Positions 23,441 to 34,071 of a DNA stretch of 64,000 nt are shown here, piece after piece (positions within the stretch are counted from its first letter, which is position 1; each line of letters starts with the position of its first letter). Source of the stretch: Callorhinus ursinus (taxonomy: Eukaryota > Chordata > Mammalia > Carnivora > Otariidae). The position numbers and the translations under genes are program-made. Location: positions 18,380,968 through 18,444,967 of the forward strand of contig NW_020312785.1 in assembly GCF_003265705.1 (NCBI RefSeq), in the 5' to 3' direction. Below the pieces are notes generated by a model that made no database searches, was not told the origin of the DNA, and saw nothing but the letters and a program-made list of their open reading frames with translations.

Positions 23441-24465
23441 TTTTTAACAGCTTTATTGAGATATAATTCATTGATCATATCATTCACCCACTTAAAGTGT
23501 AACCCCTCAGTGGCTTCCAGTATGGTAGCTGACTTGTGCAACAATTGCCACAGTTGATTTTAGAACATTTTCATTACCCCAGCAAGAAACCCTGCACCCC
23601 TTCACTGTCATTCTCCAACCCTCCAACCTTCCCCCCTGGATCCAGCCAACCCCTAATCTACTCTTTGTCTGTATAGATTTGCCACTCTGGACATTTCATA
23701 TGAATAGAGTCATATGATAAGTGGCCTTTTATAACTGACTTCATTTTAGCATAATGTTTTCAAGGTTTATTTATGTTGCAGCATGAATCATTACTTCATT
23801 TTTTAAAAATAAGAAATAATATTCCATTGTATGGGTATAGCACATTTTGTTTATCCATTATTAGTTGGGAGATATTTGGTTATTTCCACTCTTGGGCCAT
23901 TATGCTTAATGATGCTATGAATATTGGTTTACAAGTTTTTGTGTGGACATATTTTCATTTTTCTTGGGTTTATACCTAGAAGCAGAATTGCTGGTCATAT
24001 GGTAATTCTCCATTAATATTTTGAGAAGCTGCCAAAATGCTTTCTGAGTGGCTGCCATTTTGTTTCCATCAGCAATGTAGGAGAGTTGTGATTTCTTCAC
24101 AACTTACCAGTACTCACTGTCTGTCTGTCTTTTTTATTTTAGCCATCCTTGTAGGTGTAAAGTGGCAGCTCATTGTGGTTTATATTTGCATTTCCATAGT
24201 AATAAGTGATGTTGAACATCTTTTGATGTGTTTATTATGTATTTGTATTTATTCTTGGGAGAATTGTTTATCTAAATCCTTTGCCCATTATTCTAATTGG
24301 ATCATTTGTCTCTGTATTGTTGAACTGTGTTTTTTTGATAATTCTGGGTACAAGTTCCTTAGCAGATATATGATTTGCAAATATTTTCTTACATTTTATG
24401 GAGTGTCTTTTACTTTATTGATGATGTTCTTTGACATCAATAATATTGTATTATAATTATCAAAC

Positions 24466-24690
24466 TTGCTAAAAGACTCAGTCTTAATTATTCCAACCAC
24501 TAAAAAGAGATGATAATTATGTAACATGATAGAGGTGCTAATTAGCACTGCAATGGCTGTCATACTACAATATATAAATGCAACAAATTAACATGTTGTA
24601 CACTGTAAATTTACACAGTGTTATATATCAAATATATTTCAATAAATAATAAATTTAAAAATTAGAAAATTAAAAGATGTTTTTTGAGGC
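24466..24690 (+). mobile_element. L1M (L1MA/MB-like) 3' tail, sense
   Basis: Sense 3'-UTR end: 'gaggtgctaattagcactgc', 'acatgttgtacactgtaaat', 'acacagtgttatatatcaaa', 'tatttcaataaataataaat'. Inserted in opposite orientation within the host L1M, which resumes at 24690. Confidence 0.75.
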
Positions 24691-24860
24691 ACATAAATTT
24701 TTAATTTTGATATTGCTTATAGTTCTGAAGTCATATATGAGAAACTGTTGCTTATTAGAAGGTAACAGATTTATTTCTATGTTCTTTTTTAAGAGTTTTA
24801 TAGTTTTAGCTCTTAAGTGTATAATCCATACTGAATTTATTTTTGTGTGTGATGTGAGAT

Positions 24861-24900
24861 ATTTTTTAAAGATTTTATTTATTTTTATTTGACAGAGAGA
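24861..24900 (-). mobile_element. CAN SINE tail fragment
   Basis: Only the 3' end of an antisense SINE remains: 'taaagattttatttattttt' and 'atttgacagagagag'. It stops abruptly against L1M sequence ('ttctatatggatatccagtt'). No target duplication is visible. Confidence 0.65.
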
Positions 24901-25097
24901 GTTCTATATGGATATCCAGTTATCCCAGCATCAGGAATTGAAAGTATCCTTTCCTCTTTAATTGTTGTGGTACCCATGTCAAAAATCAATTGACAATAAA
25001 TGTAAATTGTTGAACCTAACAAAATGGGTTTATATCTGGATTCTCAATCCTATTCCTTTTATGTATTTTACGTATATTATGTATTTTGTATATATAT

Positions 25098-25678
25098 TGA
25101 TGTAGGAAAGACCTTAGGGTTCAAAGCCAACTGCTAAGAAAGAATTCTTGAGTCTTTGGTGCAAAAACGTAGTTGTATTAAAGCAAGGGGATAGGACCTG
25201 TGGGTAGAAAGAGCTGCACTGGAGTCATGAGGAGTGGCCCATTATATACTTTCAAGTTGGGAGGGGGTTAGGGATAGTGTAAGTCTCTAAGGAATTTTGG
25301 AAGCAAGGTTTCCAGGGCCTTGAGGGGGCTAGCTGTTGTTGGGAAAAGGTCATTTATTACTGTCTAATAAAACCTTAGTCATGAGACCCTTCAGATGTAT
25401 ATCAGTGGGTCATATGCTTGGGGGATGATTGCCAACATGTATCTTGGTGGGGGGGGCAGAGATAAAGGAAGTTTCCAAAGGAATTTTTATATATTAAAGT
25501 AGACTTACAGGATCCTGGGGTTTGGGCTAAGACTGCCTTTTGCCTGTAGCAAAGTATTAACATTGAGGCAGGTGAGTCTCTAGAAGAATGTCACTCTGCC
25601 TATTTCAAGGACTTGTCAATGGGCTGTAAATAGTAAGGAAATGTAATAATTTTTCTTCTGCTTTTGTTTCCCACATCA
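25098..25678 (-). mobile_element. Solo ERV LTR (gammaretrovirus-like, class I)
   Basis: 581 bp bounded by 12-bp imperfect inverted ends: 'tgatgtaggaaa' at the left and the complement of 'tgatgtgggaaa' at the right. On the minus strand a TATA-like 'agtatataat' precedes a decayed poly(A) signal ('ttaatacaac'), followed by 'ttcttagcagttggctttga' near the 3' end. The order U3-TATA-poly(A)-U5 fits an ERV1 LTR. Flanks are AT-repeats, so the target duplication ('tatat' or similar) is ambiguous. It interrupts the L1M and has no internal region. Fairly intact and probably younger than its host. Confidence 0.8.
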
Positions 25679-26487
25679 TATATATTATATATACACACAC
25701 ATTATATCTATTTTATGTATTTATGCCAGTACCACACTGTCATGCTTATTGTAATTTTGTAGTAAGTTCAAACCAGGAAGAATGAGTGCTCCAACTTTTT
25801 TTTTTTAAGATCGTTTTACCTATTCTAGGCCTGTTGCATTTCCATCTGAATTTGAGGACTATCTTCTCAGTTTCTGTAAAAAAGCAATTGGGATTTTGAC
25901 AGGTATTGTGTTGAATCTATAGATCAGTTTGAGGAGTACAGTCATCTTAACACTATCAAGTCTTCCAACTTATGAACATGATGTCTTCCCATTTATTTAG
26001 ATCTTTTACTTCAACAGTGTTTTGTGGTTTTCAGTGTATAAGTCTTGCACTTCTTTTGTTCAAGTTATTTCTAAGTACTTTGTTCTTTTTGATGCTATTG
26101 TAAATGGAATTGTTTTCTTAATTTCATGTCTAGAGTATTCATTGCTAGTGTATAGGAATGCAATTGCTGTTTGTATATTGATTCTGAAACTTATCTGAAC
26201 TCATTTATTAGTTCTAACAGCATTTATGTGTATGTGTGTGCACATGGGCGTGAGTGCACAGAGTGTTTGTAAATTCCTTAGGATTTTCTTTTTTTTCATA
26301 CAAGTGCATATCATCAGTACATAGAGATAGTTTTACTTCCTTCCTTTCAATTTGAATGTCTTTTTTATTACTTTTAATTACCTAATTGCCTATATTTTTC
26401 TTTCATGGTTTTTGGTCTGTTGTTTGCCCCAATTGGTATTGCTGCTTCAGGCAGCTGTGATGTTATATAATTGCCCAAGCTTTTTTC

Positions 26488-26548
26488 TTTTCTTTTCTTG
26501 TCTTGTCTTGTCTTTTTTCTTATTTTGTTTTGTTTTGTTTTGTTTTTA
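26488..26548. repeat. Pentanucleotide microsatellite with motif switch
   Basis: Runs of TTTTC, then TTGTC, then TTTTG units follow each other directly within the L1M end. Confidence 0.9.
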
Positions 26549-26909
26549 AAGAAATGCCCTGGAGAAAGTGCTTTTCACACTGAGGGGGCTCTTAGTCCAG
26601 TCAAATGAAGAGAAGCCCTGTGAATGGGACTTTTCAGGGAATTACCTGATAGGTCAAACACTGAAAGTTCTCTGATGATGCAGCTTTGGGGGAGACTCCA
26701 AAAGTCTTCTATACTTACCCCATTGAGTGTTAATCTGCTGTTTTTCACAGCTACCATGTTTGAGATTGCTGATTTCCAAGGTTCTCATGAAACCGGGGAA
26801 AGGAGACTGGGAGTAGGGTAAGTGAAAGTGCCTCAAAACTTACTACTGTTCTTACCAAGATTCACCTTTTTTTCTTGATAAATGCTCCTTGGATTATTGT
26901 AAGCATTTA
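26549..26909. other. Unassigned sequence, possible L1M continuation
   Basis: Less AT-rich. Contains 'tgagggggctcttagtccag' and 'atgaaaccggggaaaggaga'. May be further old L1 sequence but is not recognised. Overlapping 60-65-codon ORFs on both strands have no domain. Confidence 0.35.
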
Positions 26910-26927
26910 GTGAATTTCTAGATTTCT

Positions 26928-26961
26928 ACACTTGAACTTAGCCAAAAGGCCAAGAAGCGAT
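26928..26961 (-). pseudogene. RNU2: Tailless U2 snRNA retrocopy (nt 1-34)
   Basis: The 34-nt minus-strand insert equals U2 snRNA nt 1-34 with two substitutions (C10T and A26T, counting in U2). It includes the conserved 'ggccttttggctaag' of stem-loop I and the branch-site-pairing leader region. Perfect 18-bp target duplications 'gtgaatttctagatttct' lie at 26910-26927 and 26962-26979. There is no poly(A) tail. The copy keeps the exact RNA 5' end and stops at nt 34; the next two U2 bases (AG) match the duplication, so the 3' junction has 2-bp microhomology. Non-functional. Confidence 0.93.
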
Positions 26962-26979
26962 GTGAATTTCTAGATTTCT

Positions 26980-28020
26980 GAAAAAGTTGATTTTGACAAT
27001 TCATCCAGTGTTTTCATTGCTTATAAAAAGGAATCAAATTTTGAAGTTCTTTACTCTGCCGTTCCAGAATTGCTTATCTTTGAGGGCAGTTATTTTAAAC
27101 CTGCTTCTGAAAATAATCAGAAGGCATCCTCAGTATTGCAGAAAGCTTTAATTTGTGGGATCGCTTCAATGACATTGCATCACACCATCAACCAAATGCT
27201 TGAGTCCAGAAATGAAAAATAAGTGCTTGTTATTTCATATGAAAAGAAAGTAATGATGAATAACCTGGGGGGGTGACTTCATCATCAGCAGTAACATATA
27301 TAGTACCAGAGTGAGCCAAAAACTATCTTGTTTTTTCAATGACTTCAGTTGAAAGTAAGCGTATGTTTAGCTTCATAGTGCACATTACTGTGCCTACAGG
27401 AGCAATCTAACTGTTCGGTATGTCGAAAAATAATTGTTCTTGCATGGTCATGTCAAAATTCAGAACTCTGACCAGTAAAATTTTAATAATAAAATTTAAT
27501 TTTATTTATTTAATTTTAATAAAATTTCTGTGTTTTTTTTCTTTTTTTTTACTCTGGAAGTTTATCCTATGTTGTTGTTATTTGACTTTGGCTTTATCTT
27601 CAATCAAATACTGACATTAATACTTGCTCATTAAGCATTTTTCTAAGTTATTTTTCATCATATCTTAACTTTCTAACTACAAAATATTATAACCCAGTAA
27701 TTGGTGTTCTATAGATTTTACAGATTTATATACTTGTTTTATATAATGGCTAAGATAAGGGAAAAGATTCTCATGTGATAACATGCGTCTTGTGAGAAGA
27801 GCTATATGGAAGGGTAGAAAGTAAAAGTTGTCTGCAACATTTCCTGGCATGTGTTTTACAAACTTGTAAGCCCTTAGGATAATTAAGACGAACAGTAAGG
27901 AGGTAAAAGAGATTGGGTTTCAGGGCAGCGCAGTAACAGTATCGGGCATTAACTTTTACTTTTAAAATAATTTTAAAAATTCAGAAGAATCCTCAGAACA
28001 GTACAAAGAACTTTGATACA
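26980..28020. other. No recognised feature
   Basis: AT-rich, apparently unique. Contains an AT-rich self-complementary stretch around 27478-27525 (alternating 'aaattt' and 'attttaat' blocks). Confidence 0.4.
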
Positions 28021-28023
28021 ACC

Positions 28024-28625
28024 TTGTGAAGGTCAACTTTATGTGTCAAGTTGACTGGGGTAAGGAATGCCCAGATAGCTGGTAAACATTATTTCTGGGT
28101 ATGTCTGTGAGGATATTTCTGGAAGAGATTAGCATTTGAATCAATGGACTGAATAAAGAGATCTGCTTTCACTAACATGGTGTCTATCATCCAAGCTGGT
28201 GAGTGCCTGAAAAGAACAAAAAAGTGGAAGAAGGGTAAACTCTCTCTCTCTTGTTGAGTTGGGACATCTGTTTACTCCCACTTTGGACATCAGAGCTCCT
28301 AGTTCTTGGGACTTTGACAGGACTGAGAGTTACACCATTGGTTCCTCTGGTTCTTGGGCCTTCATTTTTTTTTTTTTTTCAAGATTTCATTTAAATTTCA
28401 GTTAGCTAACATACAGTGTAATATTAGTTTCAGGTATAGAATTTAGTCTTGGGCCTTCAGACTTGGACTAAATTATTCCATTGGTTTTCCTGGTGCTCCA
28501 GTTTGCAGATGGCTTATCTCAGCCTCCATAATCCTGTGAGCCAAATTCCATAATAAATCTCCTCTTACGTATCTATTTATAAACTATTGGTTCTTTTTTC
28601 TCTGACTAATCCTGACTAACACAAA
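28024..28625 (+). mobile_element. L1M 3' UTR (sense) to its end
   Basis: 'atgtgtcaagttgactgggg' begins the conserved L1M 3'-UTR block; 'gtgagccaaattccataata' and 'aatcctgactaacacaaa' end it. It matches, in opposite orientation, the L1M block at 56925-57655. Interrupted by the 82-bp L1 insertion at 28365. Confidence 0.85.
28365..28446 (-). mobile_element. 82-bp 5'-truncated carnivore L1
   Basis: Poly-T is followed by 'cagttagctaacatacagtg' and 'tagtttcaggtatagaattt', the antisense extreme 3' end of a carnivore L1. Perfect 13-bp duplications 'tcttgggccttca' at 28352-28364 and 28447-28459 prove a separate target-primed insertion. Confidence 0.9.
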
Positions 28626-28639
28626 CCTTCACCTGTATT

Positions 28640-30150
28640 CCAAAATTTTTAGCACTTTACATTTCTTTCTCTGTCTCTTTCTGTCTTGAGCCATTTGTGA
28701 ATAAGTTGTAGATACAATGACCTGGATTCCCAAAATTTTCAGTGTTTCTTAAAAGCAAAGGCACTGTCCTTCATAATTCTAGTATACCCAATAAAATAAG
28801 GAAATTAACATGAATACAATACTATCATCCAATCCCCATGCATACAAATTTTACCAGTTTTTCTGATAATGACCTTTATAGAGTAAAATATTTTTTTTTT
28901 TTATTTTTGTTCATTTCTTTTCTGGTCTATAAACCAATCCAGATTACACATTGCGTTTAGAGGCCATGTGTCTTTAGACTCTTTCAATCTTTATCTTTCA
29001 TGGCCTGATTTTTTTTTTAAGATGTATGTATTCTATAATGCTTTCTTATAATTTGTTTCCAGCTGTGCATTTTGGGAATACCACAAAAGTAATATAGTGT
29101 TCTTCTTAGTCTGTCTTATTGGAGGGCATACAGTTTGTCCTACAGTTAGTAAGGTTAATTTTTACCACTTGTGGGGCACCTGGGTGGCTCAGTTGGTTGA
29201 GCAACTGCCCTTGGCTCAGGTCATGATCCCAGGGTCCTGGGATGGAGCCCCGCATTGGGTTCCCTGCTCAGTGGGAAGCCTGCTTCTCCCTCTCCCACTC
29301 CCCCTGCTTGTGTTCCCTCTCTCGCTGTGTGTGTCTCTCTCTGTCAATTAAAGAAATAAATAAAATCCTTAAAAAAGAAAAATTTTTTACCACTTGTTTA
29401 AAATTGTGTCTGCCAGATTTTTCCTTTCTAAGGTTAATAAATAAGTAACCTGTACTTATAAATAAATAAAAAATATTTTGTAAGAAGATACTTTGAGACT
29501 ATGTAAATATCCTGTTTTGCATCAAACATTGATCTACTAATTTTCACATCCATTGATGATTCTTTCCTGAATCACTTATTATGATGATGATCATGGAATG
29601 GTGATTTTCTAATTTCACTATGCCTTCTATATTTGTTAGTTGGCATTCTACTATAAGGTAGAGATTTCTCTTCCATTTTTAATTTTCAATGGGCTACAAT
29701 AGATTACTATCGTTATTTATTTTGATATTAATTTTTTTCCCAGGGTTAGTCAGTAGGGCAACTTTAAGGTCAACTCCTCTATTCTTTTGAAATGTCCCTA
29801 TCAATCTTTGAATAAGCTCCCTTTTTTTCTGTCATAACAGAATGTTTTAGGTTAATCTTATACTTTCCTAACTGAGGCCCTGGAATCATTTTGTTGTTGT
29901 TTTTTAACTGGAGAATGGATTTAGAAACCCCAGTCTGGGAACCAAATGTGTGTTCATTACCTCCAGGGTGACACACAAATGTACGCATACATGTATCTGT
30001 ATCTATTTCTATGTAAAAACCATATGTTCACATGGGTACCTCAGATTTGCTCTAGCCTTTGTCCCCTTTAATATTTGTACCTTCTTTATCCAACAGTAGA
30101 ACCCTAACACCTATTATTCTGAATAGATTTACTTATTTGTTCAGTTTGCT
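28640..30150. mobile_element. Ancient L1M-related repeat
   Basis: Blocks such as 'ttgatgattctttcctgaat', 'agttggcattctactataag' and 'gagaatggatttagaaaccc' recur in mammalian genomes in this order as part of an old L1-type element. Orientation is not certain. Carries the SINE at 29172. Confidence 0.5.
29172..29380 (+). mobile_element. CAN SINE, full length
   Basis: 'ggggcacctgggtggctcag' to an A-rich tail. Target duplications 'aatttttaccacttg' (29157-29171) and 'aattttttaccacttg' (29381-29396). Confidence 0.95.
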
Positions 30151-31389
30151 TGACTTTAACTAGTCCTGCAATGCTCTGGACTGTTTCCTTAGTGTCGACC
30201 TTATGAAACATGCCAGTTATGCTAACTAAATATTCCTCTCCAGCTCACAAGCCAGTGACTCACGCCATAGTGCAGCTGAGTTTCCACAGGAAAGGAGAAG
30301 GGAAGGAGCTAGCTAGAGCATTTTGAAGAGGCATTTTTCTCACAGACTCATACAATTATGGCATTAATGAAGTGAGAAAAAGAAAACTATGTGGTGATTC
30401 TAGTAAAAAGAACCAAAGACAGCCTTTCAAAGTGACTGGGTTGCAATCAACGCATGGGAGCTGAAGAGAATTGATGGTCCTGGAGCAGCCACGTAATCAG
30501 GAATAAGAGCTTGCCTATGAAGGGAAATGATTGGTTCGCCTCCTGTAATGCCTTGGTACGGAGTTAAGATATAAGAACTATAGAATGGCCTGAAGGATGG
30601 GGGAAAGGCTGAGTATCTGAAGGGAAGGGGACTTAGAATCAGAAATAACATTGAGTTGCAGAAAATGAAGTATTATTTCTTGAGCATTCAAGTTTAGGAT
30701 TGAGACTTATAGCTACTGCATATGGAAATGATATAAGATAACCATGCAGATATAAAAAGAAGGGAATTAAATATTAATATGTAACTTGCAATGCTCTTAA
30801 AAATCATATGACTAGATTTTCTATGAGACTATAGAGTTAATGAAATTATTACATACTTGTCATAGCCTGGTGAAACTGGAAGATTTTTTTTTTTACCTCA
30901 TGTTCCTTCAAAAATTTTTATACATAATTTCAAAACATCCACTTTTTAGGATAGCTTTCAAATTTTGTGAAAAATTTAAGAAATTCTATTATGATAAATT
31001 TAAATGATAGATTTTTTTTTTTTGCAATGACCTACACATTCAGAATTCTTTCTTTGCCTTTTGTAAATCATAATCCTAGACCGAGTACCCAGGTGGGAAC
31101 CACCATCCTTTGACATCACCTTGATAAATGCTCTATATTATGCACATCTCCTCTGCCTCTGTCAACATCAGGAACAGGCACTGGACTGTAGAATCTATTT
31201 TTGTCAAACAAGCTTCTCATTTGCTTTGCTTGTCACAGCAGGCTATCTTGGACTTCTTTTTGCTGACTCTGCCTTTTCCTTCCTGTTCTGCGTAATGTAC
31301 ACACAATATGTCCCAGACATTTTAGCAGTAACAGAATTTGAATCACAAAACAATATGAAAAAGTATGTTCATATCCTATTGCTTTGACC
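30151..31389. other. Apparently unique DNA
   Basis: No transposon recognised. The 30240-30700 part is less AT-rich. Open frames (74 codons minus at 30427, 88 codons plus at 31121) have no homology I recognise. Confidence 0.4.
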
Positions 31390-31685
31390 TAACCTTGCAG
31401 ATTTGTTCCTTGCTGTTCTAAGTACCCACCTTGCTTTCTACAACCTGCTTTCTTTGCTCATGTAATTCTCTCCCTAGCACTGAAATTTAGATTGTCAATG
31501 CCTCAACTGTTCTTTCAGGCCTTCTTCTTTAAACCCTATTTTCTGAGAAGACATTCCAGATCCTTTCCATGTAAATTCTTATTACTTTTTCCTTTTGTGG
31601 TTCTTTTATCACAATTTGTACCACTCATGTAGCACTTACCTCATTCTTTGGATTATAATTACTTGGGTAAATACAGCTACGGGGA
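31390..31685 (-). mobile_element. L2 LINE, antisense
   Basis: The antisense L2 order is visible: 'cctgctttctttgctcatgt' near 31445, 'aggccttcttctttaaaccc' near 31519, 'gtagcacttacctcattctt' near 31629. Confidence 0.6.
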
Positions 31686-31699
31686 GGCAAATTCCAAAG

Positions 31700-32748
31700 C
31701 TTCAGAGGAAAACCAGGTATGATTTCATGACATAAGACTTTAAAAAGGAGGACTAATTTTTGCGTACTTCCACAAATGGCTTTGATGATGAGGAATTGTC
31801 CAGAAAGGACCTAAAGAAACAAACATAGCACGAATTCAAGAGTGCAGAACAAAAGTCAGAAAACTTTTCTACTAATTGTTGTTGGGAGAGAATTTTCCAT
31901 GGGTGTCTCATTTATGAACATCTTGCAAGTAGAGGCATTCAGTTTTTTAAAACTTTCTTTTTCAGGAGGTATGGATAGTGAAACAGCCTTGCAAGATAGA
32001 GAAAGCATCATTTCTGTAGAGCAGAGGACAGTTTTCTTTATTGTCAAGTATAATAAAGATAATGCATCTCTCCAAAGAGCAAAGGTGGAGCAGGCTTTCT
32101 TGTAGCCCATTATAAAGAATTGGAAATTCCTAAAATGTCCTAAGATGTTCTATTGGATACAACCATATATGAGTCATATATGATTCACATATATGACTCA
32201 CACATGTAAGTCACACCCATAATCTCTTTATCAAATGATTGCTCAGCCATACCCTTAGTGTTCTCTTCAGAATATAGTTTTACATTTTTTGCAGTATGGA
32301 TAGGTGGAGAATTTTTCAAAGCTTCAAGTTCTCTTTTTGTGTTTAATAATTCCTTCAGTTCATCTCTTTCTTGTATTTTACTACAAACCATGAGGAGAAA
32401 TCAGCCCATACCTTCAACATTTTGCTTTGAAATCACCTCAGCTACACATTGGGTTTCATTGCTCATAAATTCTATCGTCCACAAAAATTAGAACACAATT
32501 CAGACAAGTTCTTTCTAATAAGAATTGCCCTTCCATCAGTCCAATACATGTTCCTCATTTTCATTTGAATGACTTGACCAGAAGCATCTTTTGTACTTTT
32601 ACCAACACTCTCTTTTTAAAGTGACTGTGGCTTTTTCTAACATGCACCTCAAAATTCTTCCAACCTTGACCCATTATTCTGTTTTAAAGCCACTTCTACA
32701 TTTTTAAATATTTTTTACAGTAGCACCCCACTTCTCAGTACCAAAATC
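31700..32748 (-). mobile_element. MaLR (MLT/THE-like) internal region
   Basis: On the minus strand this follows directly from the 5' LTR at 32749: 'ggtactgagaagtggggtgc' is the usual start of MaLR internal sequence. Downstream lies a short coiled-coil-like open frame (32185-32391, rich in E, K, L), probably a gag-like remnant, and a second fragment at 31856-32110. Stops separate them. The left limit is approximate. Confidence 0.55.
32171..32199. repeat. Perfect 12-bp inverted repeat, 5-nt loop
   Basis: Arms 'gagtcatatatg' and 'catatatgactc' separated by 'attca'. Further related 'catatatgagtc' and 'gactcacacatg' motifs flank it. AT-rich, could form a hairpin. Confidence 0.9.
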
Positions 32749-33148
32749 TGTATTAATTGCTAGGGTTGCCATAACCAAATACCACTAACTAGGTGGCTTA
32801 AACAACAGCAATTTCTTTTCTTTCTGTTATGGATAGAAGTCCAAAATCAAGGTGTCAACAGGTTTGGTTTCTCCTGAGGCCTTCTTCTCAGCTTGCAAAT
32901 GGCCATCTTTTTGCTGTGTCCTCACATGGTTTTTCTTCGTGTGCATCATCACTGGTATCTCTTTGTGTGCCCAAATTTTCTCTCTTATAAGGACACTGGT
33001 CAGACTGGATTAAGGACCACCCTCTGCCCTCATTTTAACTTAATCACCTCTTTTAAGGCCCTGTCTCCATATACAGTCATATTCTGAAATACTGGACGTT
33101 AGAGCTTCACAGTATGAATTTTATGAGGATATGATTCAGCTCATAACA
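32749..33148 (-). mobile_element. MaLR-type 5' LTR
   Basis: About 400 bp beginning 'tgtattaattgctagggttg' and ending 'gattcagctcataaca'. It is the antisense of the family seen at 14324. Interior landmarks are 'aggtggcttaaacaacagca', 'tttctcctgaggccttcttc', 'cttataaggacac' and 'atatacagtcatattctgaa'. The adjacent MaLR internal start shows it is the 5' LTR of a minus-strand element. Confidence 0.75.
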
Positions 33149-33869
33149 CGGGAATATTGATATTCAATGAAGACACTCATTTTGAAGAACATAGTTGTTG
33201 AAACAATCTGGTATTACTCTGTAAAAGCATTGACCCTCACAGTATATCACTTTTGTTATTGAAAAGGGAGAAAAAGCCTGTGACCCCATCAGTTGTAGCT
33301 TTCATTTTTATCATTCTTTTTGGATAACCACTGTATTAATAACCATCTTTGAACATAAAAAACAATGATGTAGATAATACTTCATTCCTTAACTGAATTT
33401 TTTTTTGTATTATCCTATAAATTATGACTTTTATTTCCCCAATATAAGACCTCAGACTGAAAGCTAGGTTGCTTGTTGCTGTTGTTTTATAATTAAAAGA
33501 GAATGAAATTTATTTTTTAAAATATCTTTAAAATTTTCTTTTCTAACTTACATACCAGGCTAATTTATTAACCGCCTTTTTCTAGTTTAGCTTCTTGCTA
33601 TTACAGCTTGCTAGAGAAAATTAACTGCAGGTTGAATGTAGGTTATTCTGTTTAATTTTAGTCAACTTTTTCACTCTTGGTCAATAATGCTTTAGTTAAT
33701 ATTAGGTTCTTATGTTCCCTACTAACATGTTTCTGTATCTCGAAGTACTTCTATTTTGTTGTGTTACATTCATTATTCAGATGATAAGATTATCTAGTGG
33801 CATAACCTTATTTTCCCATTTGATTGAGATCAGCTCAGATAAGGCTGTTGATTGAGATAGGCAACAGAT
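33149..33869. other. No recognised feature
   Basis: AT-rich sequence. 'cagataaggctgttg' occurs twice (near 33836 and 33866) just before the SINE. Confidence 0.4.
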
Positions 33870-33884
33870 AAGGCTGTTGTGAGA

Positions 33885-34056
33885 GTGGCACCTGGGTGGC
33901 TCAGTGGGTTAAGCACCCAACTCTTTGATTTCTGCTCAGGTAGTGATCTGAGGGTCCTGAGATCGGCTCAGCATTCAATGGGGAGTCTCCTTGTTTGAGA
34001 TTCTCTCCGTCTCCCTTTCCCTCTGTCCCCCCTAAAATAAATAAAACTTAAAAAAA
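33885..34056 (+). mobile_element. CAN SINE, diverged
   Basis: 'tggcacctgggtggctcagt' head, CT-rich middle, 'aaataaataaaac' tail. Target duplications 'aaggctgttgtgaga' (33870-33884) and 'aaggttgttgtgaga' (34057-34071). Confidence 0.92.
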
Positions 34057-34071
34057 AAGGTTGTTGTGAGA

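Larger units (their letters stand above)
23441..26548 (-). mobile_element. L1M antisense, long copy with nested insertions
   Basis: Starts 'acagctttattgagatataa' (L1M 3' end in antisense), then 3' UTR and ORF2 in antisense to about 26480. Recognisable ORF2 blocks are 'ttgctggtcatatggtaatt' near 23990 and 'tcagtttctgtaaaaaagca' near 25868. Interrupted by a sense L1M tail (24466-24690), a SINE tail (24861-24900) and an ERV LTR (25098-25678). No open frame longer than about 140 codons. Confidence 0.8.

Noticed and set aside
32185..32391. Coiled-coil-like 68-codon minus ORF as a host gene exon
   Set aside because: It follows directly from a MaLR 5' LTR and internal start on the same strand, so a decayed gag-like remnant is the better explanation.
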